Shown here: piece by piece, positions 1-12,180 of the stretch
Layout of the letters: each line of letters starts with the position of its first letter
Position numbering within the stretch: the stretch's first letter is position 1
Origin: Larix kaempferi
Taxonomy: Eukaryota; Streptophyta; Pinopsida; Pinales; Pinaceae
DNA: 64,000 nucleotides
Assembly: GCA_027924585.1 (NCBI GenBank)
Contig: BSBM01000602.1
Coordinates: 3,967,501 to 4,031,500, forward strand
Reading direction: 5' to 3'
Program-made: the position numbers and the translations under genes
Notes under the pieces: model-generated
Databases searched by the model: none
What the model saw: only the letters and a program-made list of their open reading frames with translations
What the model was told of the DNA's origin: nothing

Positions 1-1566
1 AGAGGTTGGAATAATTAGGCCTAGCCAAAGTTCTTACTCTACAGTAGTGGTAATGGTACACAAGAATGAAGGCTCATGGCGCATGTGTCTATATTATAGA
101 GAGATTAACAATCTCACCATTAAAGATAAGTTTCTCATCCAGGTCATTGATGAATTGTTGGATTAACTAAATGAAGCAGTTTACTCCACAAATTTGGATC
201 TTTGTTCAAGGTATCATTAAAATTAGAATAAAGGAGGAATACATCCCAAAAACAACAATAAAAAATCATGAAGGTCATTATGAATTTTTGGTCATGTCGT
301 TTGGCCTGACGAATGGACCTTCTACATTTCAAGGTTTGATGAATTCCATTTTCAAGCCCTTCCTTAGGAAATTTTTGTTAGTATTTTTTATGATATACTA
401 ATCTATAGCAAGTCCTAGAAAGAGCATGTTCAACATGTTGACAGGGTGTTGCAACTACTAAAGGAGCAACAAATATATGCAAAACCTTCCAAATGTTTCT
501 TTGGGGTAAAGGAGGTAGTGTATTTGGGTCATATTGTATCTCATGAAGGTGTCAAGGTAGACCCTAACAAAATTAAAATCATGATGGATTTTTCAATTCC
601 CAAAACCTTAAAGAACCTTAGAGGATTCTTAGGTTTGGCACGGTACTACCACAAGTTTGTTCAAAACTATGGAAGAATAGCAGCACCCTTGACAACATTA
701 TTGCAAAAGGATTCATTCTCTTGGACTTCATAGGAAACTCAATATTTTGAAAAAATTAACGAGGCAATGTGCAAATCCCCTGCCTTGACCACATCAAAAT
801 TCACAAAAACCTTTATTGTGGAATGTGATGCATTAGGAGATGGCATTAGTGTTGTTCTAATGCAAGAAGGAAATCCCCTAGATTTTGAAAGTCGTCCAAT
901 CAAAGGAAAGAATTTACACAAACCCATTTATGAGAAGGAAATGATGGAAATACTACATGCACTTAAGAAATGGAATCCTTACCTAATAAGTAGGCACTTC
1001 AAGGTCAAAAAAATCATGATAGCCTTAAATACTTCTTGGAACAAAGACTATATTCAAAAGAGAAAAAAAAATGGGTAACAGAATATGGTGGTAGATGTAC
1101 TCTCAAGAAAAGATGAGGATGTTGAGGCATTACTTAGTGTTATTTCTATTATACAACTCAATCGGATAGTAGAAGAATGGAAGAATGACCTATCGGTGCA
1201 GACCTCATTCAAAAGCTACAAAAGAATCCCAGTGTTTGTGTGGAGAAATTATTCACTTTGGTATAAGGATCGCGTATGTGTGTGTAACAACTCCCAACAT
1301 GAACAAAAGGTTCGTTTGGAATTACACACCTCTCCTATAAGAGGGAACTCAATATTCCTAAAAACCTACTATAGGGTCAAGAAGGAATATTTCAGGAAGG
1401 TCTTAAATCTGATGTTCAAAGGTTCATGGAAAAATGTTTGGTTTTCCAACCAAATAAGGTTAAACAATTAAGACTCTAGGTATTTTGCAACCATTAGACA
1501 TACCTTATCGGCTCTAGGAGGAAGTCTCAACGTATTTTATCACAGTTCTACCCAAGTCAGAAGGGA

Positions 1567-1665
1567 AGACTGTTATTATGGTGGTTGTTGATAGAGTCAC
1601 CAAGTATGCACACATTTTTGCACTCTCTCACCCATTTTTGCACTCTCTCACCCTTTTAACACAAG
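1567..1665 (+). repeat. Short duplication in gypsy integrase
   Basis: A phrase of about 20 bp (atttttgcactctctcaccc) occurs twice in direct succession at about 1613-1652, inside the integrase core. It looks like a small slippage duplication in a dead gene. Confidence 0.6.
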
Positions 1666-1845
1666 TATAGTAGCTAGCATTCATGGAAACAATTCAAAAG
1701 CTACATGGAAACCCTAAGATTATTGTATGTTTTCACTGAAAATTTTTGGACTAGACTATCTTCTTGTTTAGGTACCCAGTTGGCTCAAGGTTCATCTTAT
1801 CATCCTCAATCCAATGGGAAAACTGAGATGGTGAACAAATGTTTG

Positions 1846-2250
1846 GAAGGCTATCTTCACTGCTTTGCATCTGATAAACAAACACAGTGGGTGAAATGGT
1901 TATCTTTGGCAAAATGGTGATATAATACTTCCTTCCATACATCATCAAAAATGTCCCCATTTATGGCACTTTATGGGTACCAACCTCCATCTATCACATC
2001 TCCCTTAAAAGGAAAATCTAAAGTTCAAGTTGTGGAAGATCACCTCTAGAAGGCTATCTTCATTGCTTTGCATCCGATAAACAAACACAATGGGTGAAAT
2101 GGTTATCTTTGGAAAAATGGTGATATAATACTTCCTTCCATACATCATCAAAAATGTCCCCATTTATGGCACTTTATGGGTACCAACCTCCATCTATCAC
2201 ATCTCCCTTGAAAGGAAAATCTAAAGTTCAAGTTGTGGAAGATCACCTCA
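1846..2250 (+). repeat. 203-bp tandem duplication inside gypsy integrase
   Basis: The stretch from gaaggctatctt at 1846 is repeated at 2049 with a period of 203 bp and only a few substitutions. It covers the integrase C-terminal part, and the translated phrase MSPFMALYGYQPPS occurs in both copies. Because 203 is not a multiple of three, the duplication also shifts the frame. It is specific to this dead copy. Confidence 0.85.
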
Positions 2251-2755
2251 AACACCAACAAGAAGTTCTCCAAATATTGAATAACAACCTGGTTATATCA
2301 AAAAACTGGATGAAACAACAAGAAGATCAACATCGTAGTGAAAGGAGTTTTGAAGAAGGGTTTAGGTACTTTTTAGGCTACAACCTTGCAAACAGATGTC
2401 CCTCAAGCAAATAAATAAGGACAATAAATTATCACCCAAGTACTGTGGTCCTTATAAAGTTTTGTAGAAGATTGGTAGTATGGCTTACAAATCGGAGCTC
2501 CCTTCATCTTCAAAAGTACACTCATTTTCCATGTTTCTTGCTTAAAGAAGGTAATAGGAGGCAAGATATCAATTCAAACTATCTTCCCGGAGCTTTATGA
2601 AGAAGGGAAAGTCATATTGGAACATGAACAAATCCTTGAAATAAGAACCAAACAACTATGAAATCGGGTTATTACTAACTACCTCGTCAAGTGGAAGAAC
2701 TTACCAATAGAATATTTGACACGGGAAGATGAGTTCATCTTATTGATGTCGGCTT

Positions 2756-3350
2756 GAGTCCATTAGTGGTAATTGTACCTCTTTATCTCCTATATATATC
2801 AAGGAGACATTTTCATTTGAATCATCTTGTATTTTCTTGTCTTGGCTTGTCTTGTGTATGTAATACATTGTATAAAGAGGTTTCCCCCTCAAAGAGGCTT
2901 GTTATTAATTTATTTTCCTTATTTAGGTGTGGATTACTCTATCTTGTATATTTATGCTCTTTTGGGGAATTTGTTGCATAACAGCTCCCTTATTGGACAA
3001 ATGACCCTGATAAATTACACAGCAAACCTAGCAAATTATGCCCCACAAAAGACGAACTTCAATCTGCAAAACTGCCCCAAAAACACCTCAACAAACCCCA
3101 AAATTTGTTGCCCCTGCAAAATTGTTGTATGACCCCATTGTACGGCTTGTATGGTCCGTATGACTATACGACTATACGGATCTATGTTACAATTCATATG
3201 ACTTCCTATACGACCTGTGAAAAAATTTGTACGATCATATCCATATGACTCTACGAATATGTACAAATGTATGGTATGTTCGTACATCCTATCTATATGG
3301 CTCCATGCAACAGAAAATTTCAACTCCTCCTTGAACTAGTTAAAATGCCT
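2756..3350 (+). other. Non-coding tail of the gypsy element, possible LTR piece
   Basis: This stretch follows directly on the chromodomain-like end. It is AT-rich with a TATATATC run near 2790 and no credible open frame. By position it should be the 3' untranslated region or 3' LTR of the gypsy element, but no second LTR copy is in the window to prove it. Confidence 0.35.
3120..3300. repeat. Cluster of tacg/gtat short motifs
   Basis: Within 180 bp the tetramers tacg, gtac and gtat and their complements recur more than a dozen times, in varied spacing (tgtacggcttgtatggtccg is one example). The pattern resembles the cgtac-rich part of the LTRs of element E at 29490-29590. It has no reading frame. 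Confidence 0.45.
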
Positions 3351-4925
3351 GCTTCACCCTAAATGTTGCTTCTTCTCTCTCTTCCCCAAGAGACTGAAAA
3401 TCAAAAATTCATTCTCCTCTCCCACTCAGTGCTTGAATTTTTCTCTTGAAATACTATATGTCTTCTCCTCTCTCCTTGGCTACCTTTTATGCTATTGGGA
3501 TGAACCAAAACCCTAACTTCAATGGTTGATATTAAGATCTCATTCACTTGAGATAAACAGTTGGTATTGAAAATAATAAATGAATTTCAATAATTGTCTC
3601 AAACATTTTATATATTTTTGATTTATATGATATTAGTATGATACCTCTAAATGAGTGTTTGAAATTATGTTTTATTAAGTCATGAATCATTTTTTTTCTC
3701 TAGCTTGTCTTATATGAATATGAATTAATATGAATAATGCAACAATATTTCGTACTAAATAGTTGATATTGACTCCAATTCAATTCATATTGACCTTTTT
3801 ACTAAGTAAATATAAGTATTTAAAAGCCATATTGAAGCTTAAATTTTGGGGTGATATTGTCACATCCTTATTTATAGTTTGGTTGAAAATTGTTGTTGAA
3901 ATATCTAAAAATATATTTGATATTGGTGGTAGTACTATTCCAAAATAATTTAAAAAATATTAAAATATCAACCCTCAAAAAAAGTGCTTTAAGTGATAAA
4001 ATAAGTATTAGTTTCCCAAACTTTAAATAATAGTTTCAAAAATGTTGTAATTTTAAGCCTACACAGAAAAAGCATCATTAACACCACTTTTTTATTCCAA
4101 ATTTTACAAGCTTTTGGTTGCAACTGTACTAGTTGTTATTAAAGTTGTGGATTCTAAAAAGTTTTAAATTTAACCACAAAGAAATGTGAAAAAATGTACT
4201 AATACCACTTTTCTTTTTGGGATTGATTTTAAGGTTTTTCATATCAATAATGCCATGGCTGCAAAAGTGTGTAATTTTATCCCAAAAACAAAGATTAAAA
4301 ACAATAAGTACCAATGATAGCACCATTATTCAATTCAAGGGTGGATTTTGAGGTTTTTTATCTAAAAATATGGGTTTTGGAGTTAGAGTTCTTGATTTTA
4401 AGTCACAATTCTCATCATGTCAATAACTATGTTGATATTCAATTATGTTTAAAAGTTGATATATTTAAGATCTAACACGTGGACATTGTTACCAACTAGT
4501 TTGCACTAGGATGATCACGAAGACTGGAGACAAAGATGACCATCTGAATATTGGCAGTGCCAGGACCTTGCCAAGCATTTATCTTCCTCTTTTATCTTCT
4601 TCTTCTTGGTATTATGCATCTCTTTTCCCCGTGGTCAAAAGATTATGATTGTAAAGTAACATGACACTTATACTATATGTAAAAGGTCTAGCCCAACTAT
4701 GACAGTTATAGTAAAAAGTGCTCCAGAATGTTTTCTTTACTAAGATAAATATAAAATATAGTGATCTATATTCTCAATTTTTTTCATTCAATCATGCCTC
4801 CAAATCAATGAGAATCCTTATTACATCTACCATAGGTTGGTGTTCTTAGTCCTTAGTGTCTATGCCATGCATTACTTGTGTCACCATGTTTTTTGTATTT
4901 TTTGGTTAGTATTTGTCCCTTGGGG
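3350..4925. other. AT-rich intergenic DNA, no gene seen
   Basis: Only short open frames with no recognisable protein similarity occur here. Low-complexity AT-rich text dominates, including several aaaaagtg-type runs at 3970-4210. No repeat ends or RNA gene could be recognised. Confidence 0.6.
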
Positions 4926-4929
4926 GGTA

Positions 4930-5700
4930 AATGTTATAAAATTGTTTAAAATTAGTAAAGAGGGGTTCCAACACCTTAGTATACATCATATAGTCCTTTA
5001 CACCCCCTCGTTTAGCCTAACCCACCCCTTGGGACAAAATCCTATGATTTTTGCACGTTCTGGACAAATTTGAGTGATTTTAGGAGGTCAATAAAAGGAA
5101 ATATTGCCTAATTCGCCCTCTTTGAGTGAAGTGTCATTTCTAATTGGATTTATTCTTAATCAATCCCTATTAAACACTCGTTGTCTCCTGGGTGACGCAT
5201 GAGGAGCCCTTAAGCTCTATTTAAGTCCATGAGGTGTCAAACTACACTCTAGTTAACTCTGTGAAGTGTCATATGACACTCTAGTTCACTCCACTTCATG
5301 AAATCCACCCATTTCTTCCTATTTGTCTATTTAAGCAAGCTCTCCCCCCCCTATTTTATTGGTTAGTTAATGCTTGGGGCTTTGAGGCTATTGTAACTTC
5401 TCTTTCGAGAGCAATATTGTTGAATAAAGAAAGACTTTGGAGCTCACATGTGGAGCAACTTCTTAATGCGTGAATGATTACTTGTATTATGCTTCTAAGG
5501 TTACTTGTTTCTTTTATAATTGTAATTATTTTCTCTTATAAGCCATTAAAATAGTATTATTACACAGTTAGATGAAATTAGTCCAAGTATATGTCAGTTT
5601 ATCTCATTGCTACTTTGTGTGCAAGGTTGGTTATTGTTAGTATCTTTACCATGTTGGATTGTGTTATATTAACCCCTTGCATGTAGATTATACCCAGGCG
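4930..5700 (+). repeat. Possible solo LTR
   Basis: The segment has the internal order of a plant LTR. A tgttata start is near 4932, a TATA-like tatttaag near 5330, and an aataaag polyadenylation-like signal near 5413 is followed by a T-rich region. Neither end is proven, no target duplication was found, and no second copy is present here, so this is only a suggestion. Confidence 0.28.
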
Positions 5701-6700
5701 AAGAATGAAGAGGAGATCCAATCTCATTTACAAGTGTTTATTTGATCACAAGATCCTTCCTCATTGAGATGATTGAAGCTAGCCTAAAGCAACTCCATTT
5801 CTTCACTGATCTTTGAAACAAGGCCCTCTTAGTTGTTCCTTGGTGACTCCGTTTCCATTTGTGTTGGCACTTCTCTTTCTCTTTCTCAATATTCCAAAGT
5901 TGAAAGAAACTCTTTCATTTATTACTTGTTCAATCTATTTGCATACAAAACAATATCATATTAAATAGATTGCAAATCATAGATCTCACATTAGCTTTTG
6001 AAAACCACGAATAGATCTATCTAAGAATAATTTTTAAGTTTGCATCTTGTAAATCATTCAAGTTTAAACTTCTTAGTTCGTTGTCCATTGTTCGAATAGA
6101 TCACAAACAACCTTTAAAAGTCACAAGCTTCGTTGTTATTTACTTCATTCTATGCCCAACAAGTTTTTTTTTTTTGCAGACCAACTGGCAATTTTATAGA
6201 TGCTAAAGGGTATCTTAGTGACAACTAAGGTGACAATTTCATCCTTGTTGTTTTCTAACTATTTTTTGCAGGTTGTTGGATAGCCAAGAAGCGACCCCAA
6301 AACAATAGCTTCATTCCTCAAGGGTTGGTAGTCATCCAGTTTTCTATATTTACCTCTCATTTCTAGCATTTGTAAGCTTGACAAAATGTCTTTTAAAAAT
6401 GGGCCAGCTAGCATTTCTTAAGGTCCTTTGGATAGTTGTAAAGTGCTTGTGAATAGTGGTCAAACCACTAGTCCCTCACATACCCCCTATCCCCCTGTCT
6501 CAGTTGCATAGTGGTTTGCCTTTTGTTGCTTGAGCTATTTTTCAATTGTCATTTACTTAACATAAATCATCTAGAGTTTGTAATTATCAACCCTCCACAA
6601 GTGGACATCACTCAAAGGAACATTAGCTAAAATTTACCTTAACTAAAAATTCTAAGCTTTACCGATAGAAAGAACCAAGCTCTACACCCTCATTGTGGCT
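5700..6700. other. Intergenic DNA, no gene seen
   Basis: There is no reading frame of interest, and no repeat ends are recognised. A T-run lies at about 6164-6175. The stretch ends at the target site of element B. Confidence 0.55.
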
Positions 6701-7380
6701 TGTTGGAATTTGTGCAACTTCAAAAGTTATTCTTATTATATTTTATTGTATTGATTCGTACCTCCTACGGGAGATTATATTGATGTATTTAATCATGTAA
6801 ACCGTTGAAAGAATCAATGTAAACCTCGGGGAGAAAATCGAATAAAGAAAATAATTATTAAATGTATTTTTATATTCCCCCAAGACTAGTCGGCCCAGTT
6901 AGTTTGACAAGTCGGACCAGTTAGGGAAAAAGCCAGTTTGGCATGTGTATAAATAGAGAGGAAGTTTACCTCATTTGGTCATTCACTCAACCAATCAAGT
7001 TCGCATCACTTGGAGAGAGATTCGCATTTGCAGCTAGCAGAAGCATATTTCTGGGTTTCTACTTGGAGAGAGATTCGCATCTACAACTAGGAGAAGCATA
7101 TTTCTGGGTTTCTACTTGGAGAGAGATTCGCATCTACAACTAGGAGAAGCATATTTCTGGGTTTCTACTTGGAGAATTCTTCTACTCTCTCTCTCTTTCA
7201 TTATTGTACTTTGTTCTCATAATTGTTCATCTCTATACGAAGGTTGCTAGGTTTTCTCCCTATTGGGTTTCCTAGGATAAAATTTTGTGTACTATGTTTT
7301 TGTGCTTTGTCTTTTTTCTAGTGATCCTATTGATCTTATGCAATTGAATTACATTGCTATAATTATATGAAAAACTAACA
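6701..7380 (+). repeat. 5' LTR of element B
   Basis: The LTR is 680 bp long with TG...CA ends. A TATA box (gtataaatagag) lies near 6948. It matches the 572-bp LTR at 15486-16057, and the length difference is explained by two additional copies of a 53-bp unit. The tRNA-iMet primer site follows directly. Confidence 0.95.
7008..7166 (+). repeat. 53-bp unit repeated three times in the 5' LTR
   Basis: Units start with acttggagaga at 7008, 7061 and 7114, and a fourth partial start is at 7167. The 3' LTR of the same element has only one unit. The two extra units (106 bp) account almost exactly for the 108-bp difference between the LTRs. Confidence 0.92.
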
Positions 7381-7396
7381 TGGTATCAGAGCAGTA
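7381..7396 (+). promoter_or_regulatory. Primer-binding site of element B
   Basis: The sequence tggtatcagagcagta follows the LTR end directly. It is complementary to the 3' end of plant initiator-methionine tRNA, the usual minus-strand primer of copia elements. Confidence 0.92.
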
Positions 7397-7744
7397 CTAG
7401 AAGAAGCCATTGTCGGAAGTTAGGTTTTCATCTTCTGAGGCCTTCCCTCATTAATTTGGGAGGAAAAAAGAGCCTTGGAAATTTCGCTCTAGGGATGGCA
7501 CATCTTTTGGTGAAGGCAGAATCAAATTCTGAGAAGTTTAATTTTTTGACCTAATTCTACAACTACAACAGAAATTAGGGTTTCAAGTTTTTGACCTACT
7601 CCCTCCATGGATTTGGCTCGACCCTACCTTGTCTCAACTCGCCTTGCTAAGGTGCATATTCCTATGGAGTCAGTTTCTCAAGAATCCAACTTTTATTTTT
7701 GACCTAGCTCATGCTAGGGTTTCTGCTTTAGATCTACAATCAAG

Positions 7745-8611
7745 ATGATTGGTATGAAGGTTGAAGATCGTCTAGATGGGGCTTCCAATTTCATCTCTTG
7801 GAAGTATAGGGTTCTTATCTTATTAGAATAAAATGATCTCTTGACGTTTTTCAATCAGAAGGTCCCAGAACCATAAGCTAAAGAAGACAAACCTCACTAG
7901 AGAAAGAATGATACCAGAGCGAGAAGGATTTTAGTGGACTTAGTTAGAGACCACTTGGTTCCTCAAATATTAGGAAAGAAAACTACTAGAAATATATTCA
8001 AAACCATAAAAAATTTATTTGAACATAGTAGCATCAGTGTGACTCTCACATTGAGGAACCAGCTATCAAATATAAAGATGTTCAAGTCAGAATCAATTGC
8101 CTCATACTTCATGAAGATCACAAAACTAAGGGACAAGCTAAGTACCAGTGGAGATCCCATTGATAATAAGGAGCTTGTCATTACTACTCCAAATGGTCTC
8201 CCACCATCTTGGGTGTCATTCATTCAAAGCATAAGCGGTCGAACCAAGATGCCCAAATTTGACAAGTTATGGGCAGATTGCACTCAGGAAGACACAAGGA
8301 TAGTAGCAAGACAAAGGCTCCATGGCACACAACCTGATGAGAATCAAGCATTCATGTCCCATGCCAAGAAAGGAAAGGGAAAGGGAAGAATTTTTTACAA
8401 TCACAAGCACCAAGGTAGGAGATCAAGCCCTCCTCTAGATCAGAAGAAGAAGAAGAAGTATTTATCTCATATACAATGCTACAGGTGCAAGACATATGGT
8501 CATTATGCCAGCAATTGCTCAAACTCAAACAAGAGGAAGCATGAAACCTCAACTACTGATGTGGAAGAATACCACCATCACAAGAAGCAAAGAAATGAAT
8601 ATCGTACATAA
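7745..8611 (+). pseudogene. Copia gag of element B
   Basis: The start is the ATG at 7745, which gives MIGMKVEDRLDGASNF, the usual copia gag opening. Three early stops (about 7829 to 7900) break the N-terminal part. From 7934 the frame is open for 225 codons through the capsid-like UBN2/retrotran-gag region. A perfect CCHC zinc knuckle (CYRCKTYGHYASNC) lies near 8480, followed by a basic tail. Gag normally forms the virus-like particle and packages the RNA. The frame closes at a TAA at about 8609-8611, where the intact relative would read into protease. Confidence 0.9.
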
Positions 8612-9770
8612 TTCTTTTTCATATCAGCATTATTAGGTATTGTTCCCACCAATAGTGATACATGGCTCATAGATAGTGGTGCTTCTAGACATATGATTGG
8701 TTCTAAAGAAAATCTCTCAGAAATAGTTGAGAAAGAATCACATCTTCATGTTGTACATGGAGATGATGCAAATTATATTGTGAAGGGATCTGGGGATACC
8801 TCCCTTCAGCTAGAGTCTAGTGACACAATACACTTGAGTGATGTGCTTTATGTACCTGGTATGAAAATAAATCTTGTCTCCATCTCAGCCTTGGAGGACA
8901 AGGGATATAAAGTTTCATATGGGAAAGTGCTTGCTTGGCACAAGAACTCAAGCATGAATATAGCCAAAGAAATTGCTGTAAGAGAGGAGAGCTTGTACCA
9001 ATTGAGCACTACACCAGCTCAGGCACTTGTTCATGATTCTACCAGCATGGGTGAGCTATGGCACAGAATACTAGATCATCTGAACTATAAAGCTCTTACA
9101 GCTTTAAGAAATATAGTGACAAGTCTACCAACACTACATGTAGACCGTGATGGAATATGTAGAGGATGTGCACTTGGAAAGAATGTCAAGGGATCCTTTC
9201 CGAATAGTGAGAGCAGATCTAAAGGAATTTTGGATCTAGTGCACTCTGACTTGTGTGGACCCATGACTGTTGCTTCATTGGGTGGTTATTATTACTATGT
9301 GACATTTATTGATGACTACTCATAGAAGACTTGGATATACTTTCTCAAGACCAAGGAATCTGAGGAAGTGCTCAGTGAATTCAAAGAATTCAAAGCAAAA
9401 GTCAAGAATTTGTCGGGAAAGAGGATTAAAATCTTGAGATCAGATAATGGTGGAGAATATACCTCTACATATTTCAATGATTTCTGCAAGGAAGCAAGAA
9501 TTAAGAGGGAGCTCACAGTTCCCTACAACCCTCAACAAAATGGGGTTGTAGAAAGGAAGAATAGAACAATTGTGGAGGTATCCAAAGCCATGATACATGA
9601 CCAGAGTCTACTGATGTTCTTATGGGAAGAAGCATCCAGAACAATTGTCTTTGTACAAAATAGATGACCACATAAGATTTTGAAGAACATGACTCTAGAA
9701 GAAGCTTTAACAGGAGTGAAATCATAAGTGGGCCACCTCCATATCTTTTGGTTTTCCAGTCTACATTCAT
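8612..9770 (+). pseudogene. Copia protease and integrase of element B
   Basis: The frame continues from gag after one stop. The aspartic protease motif reads WLIDSGASRHMIG near 8650-8700. The GAG-pre-integrase zinc region follows (ELWHRILDHL, then CRGCALGK; the second His of the usual HxxxH reads normally). The integrase core shows DLVHSDLCGPM, FIDDYS, RSDNGGEY and NPQQNGVVERKNRT, which carry the D,D,E residues. Stops lie at about 9323 and 9665. After 9670 the frame changes and the linker is poorly preserved. Confidence 0.9.
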
Positions 9771-10200
9771 GTGCCCAAGGAGAAGATGATGAAGTTAGAA
9801 CCTTCAGGTAAGAAGGGAACTTTCGTGGGATACAGTGAATCTTCAAAGGCTTACAAAATTTATATCCCAGGATCCAGACAAATTGAAGTCAGTAGGGATG
9901 TATCCTTTGAAGAAGAAATGGCTATCGTGAAAGGCAGAGGATCATACATGGAGATTGATGATGAGGAGATGTTAGATCCAAAGGAGATGAGTTCATCTCC
10001 CCCTCCAGTAGTTCAGAGGGAGTCAGCAGAGAAGGATGAACCTATCGATCCCATTGATCCAGTTGATCCAGTTGATGCTCCCACAGATATTGCAGTAGGC
10101 TAGAAGAGACCTAGATGGGCACAACAGACATTGCAGCAGGCTAGAAGAGGCTCCACATGGCACTTTCTGAGAAAGCAAGAGACCTCAGAGGTTCTCAAGT
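9771..10200 (+). pseudogene. Element B integrase-RT linker
   Basis: The frame differs from the upstream part. It contains GTFVGYSESSKAYKIYIPG, the conserved post-integrase block of copia elements. An acidic, proline-rich linker follows, with a short DPIDPVDPVD repeat, and ends at a TAG at about 10101. A 20-bp phrase, ttgcagcaggctagaagagg or close to it, occurs twice at 10090-10150. Confidence 0.8.
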
Positions 10201-10212
10201 TATGTTGCACCG

Positions 10213-10853
10213 ATGAGTCACATCATTGACTCAAAACCTACCACCAATGAAGAGGCATCCATACACCAAGTTTGGAAGGATGCCATGATGGAAGAATACC
10301 AATCCATCATGAAGAATAATGTGCGGGAAGTAGTGTCGAGACCTGAGGGAAATTCAGTAGTGACTTCCAAGTGGCTTTACAAAATCAAGCATGTAGCAAA
10401 TGGCAGTGTTGAAAAACACAAGGCTAGATTTGTTGCTAGAGGATTCTCTCAGAAAGAGGGAGTTGATTACGATGAGACATTTGTTCCTTTGGCTCGATAT
10501 ACTTCCATCAGGTCAATCATTTCTATTGCTTCAGCTATGGGATGGAAGTTGCATTAGATGGATGTCAAGACCGCCTTCCTCAATGGTGTTATCGAGGAAG
10601 AGGTATACATTGAACAACCATAAGGGTGTGGTGTCCACGGAAAGGAGTCTCATGTATGTAGGCTGAAAAAGAACTTATATGGACTCAAGCAAGCACCTCG
10701 TGCTTGGTATGAATGGATAGACGGATTCTTGGTGAGCTTGGGATTCACCAAGAGTGATGCAAACCCCAACCTTTACTACAAGGTTGTGGATGATGAGCCA
10801 CTGATTTTGGTGCTTTATGTAGATGATCTATTTCTCACTGGGAATGAGAAACT
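10213..10853 (+). pseudogene. Copia reverse transcriptase of element B, 5' part
   Basis: The RT opens with MSHIIDSKPTTNEEASIHQ and shows WLYKIKHVANGSVEKHKARF, GVDYDETFVPLARY and the catalytic YVDD motif at about 10820. A stop at 10555 replaces a glutamine codon (KLH*MDVKTAFLNG). The gene is cut at 10853 by element C and continues at about 14003. Confidence 0.9.
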
Positions 10854-11675
10854 TGTTGGAATTTTCCTATACTCCATCCTAGTCCTAACAACATTTTCCA
10901 GTTTTGCATTTTCAGTCATGCATGCATTTTGCATGCAGGCATGCATCCCAGTCATCAGTCCCAGCACCTAGCCCTCAGTTAGCTAGCCCCGGGAGCTTCT
11001 TTCTGATCAATTTTAGCCCTCCTAGTGCTTAGTTCGCCCTCCTTTCACCTACCACTTGTGAAAGGCGCCCTCTCTCACCTACCACTCAATTGCACTTCAG
11101 TTACTTGAGTTATCTTTAGATCTTTTCTTGATTTAAGGCTAGATTGACTCTCAACTGACTGTATCACTCCGATGGACCTCCAGTGAGAGTAGATTGCCTA
11201 TTTTGACTCCAATTAGCTCCTCATGCGCCCTCCACTGAGCCTCCTTCATTCAGTTAGTGCCTCCATGTGCCAGTTACACCTACCACACTCAGTTAGACTC
11301 AGTTTGACACCTGGTTGATAGTTACTTGTGCATTGATGACTCCACCGATGATGATCAGGACTCCTAGTGGTGTACTGTTGACACTCCACTGATGATGATG
11401 ATGATGACTCCTAGTGCAGTTTAGCCATGCCCATGCAGGCTAATTCGAATTGCCACCTTGGCATTCAAATCCTCACCATTGTATTATTTATTTGTCCATA
11501 TTGTGATTAATGAATTAGTGTGTGATGTTATTCTCCTTCTATCTGAGTTCTATGGTATCATAATTATGTTGTTCGTTTACACTGCATGACCACTCTTCTT
11601 TTATTTTCTTGCTTAATCTTAATCTTTCTTGTGAGGTATACATCAGTTCTTAGATCTGTTGTGAGGATTTTCACA
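10854..11675 (+). repeat. 5' LTR of element C
   Basis: The ends are tgttggaatttt and ttttcaca. It matches 13173-13997 along its whole length with scattered substitutions and small indels. The most visible is in the gcatgc-rich stretch near 10915-10945. Confidence 0.94.
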
Positions 11676-11690
11676 TGGTATCAGAGCATG
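11676..11690 (+). promoter_or_regulatory. Primer-binding site of element C
   Basis: The sequence tggtatcagagcatg follows the LTR and is complementary to initiator-Met tRNA. Confidence 0.9.
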
Positions 11691-11842
11691 TTGAGAGTAT
11701 AGTCTATCTCCATTCCTGAGAGTTTTTTGCAAGTTATTACCAAGATTTCGAGTGCAGCAGTTACAACAGTTTCTGCACTTTTGCAGCAGTAGCAGTTGCA
11801 GACATTTTCTATTTTTTTTGCAGGTCTTTTGAAACAACTTCC

Positions 11843-12180
11843 ATGAATCTGGAAGGAATTACTCCTCTTTCTCCATTCAACTATGATGAATGGAAACCAC
11901 AGATGATAGCACATTTGAAGAGACACGGTCTCTTTGATTATTGTTTTGAAAGAGAGTTTGAATCCTCTGAAGAGGAGAATGATTGGTTAAATGAAGGTGA
12001 CAGAGCCTATGGAGCAATGTTAATGGTTGTCTCGTTGTATGTTAATCCACTTCCATGATTTTGCTGAATCTCCAAAAGAGTTATGGGCCCATCTGGATGA
12101 AAGATTTGGCAAACAAAATGAAGGGATTGGTCCAAACCATTTCGAGAGCAAGCCCACTGTTGCATTCGCCCTCCTTGATG
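11843..12180 (+). pseudogene. Gag-like N-terminal region of element C
   Basis: The ATG at 11843 gives MNLEGITPLSPFNYDEWKPQ, the typical start of copia-type gag (DUF4219/UBN2 families), followed by an acidic helix. This frame stops at about 12056. Near 12040 the similarity moves to another frame, which reads LWAHLDERFGKQNEG, again a gag phrase. One frameshift therefore separates the two halves. No zinc knuckle was seen. Confidence 0.78.

Larger units (their letters stand above)
1..2755 (+). pseudogene. Ty3/gypsy (chromovirus-like) pol remnant
   Basis: This is a decayed retrotransposon polyprotein read in several frames with many stops. Residues typical of gypsy reverse transcriptase occur at about 1-735, including the thumb region with YLGHIVS and GFLGLARYYHKFV. 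RNase H follows at about 745-1130, with the FIVECDALGDGI and YEKEMMEIL blocks. A zinc-finger-type integrase N-domain lies at about 1230-1470 (RLELHTSP, FLKTYYRVK). The integrase catalytic core is broken: one piece reads VVVDRVTKYAH near 1580 and another reads HPQSNGKTEMVN near 1805. A chromodomain-like end at about 2670-2750 reads YLVKWKNLP followed by REDEF. The order RT-RNase H-integrase-chromodomain is diagnostic of chromoviruses. The 5' part (gag, protease) lies outside the window, and no LTR pair can be assigned. Confidence 0.88.
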
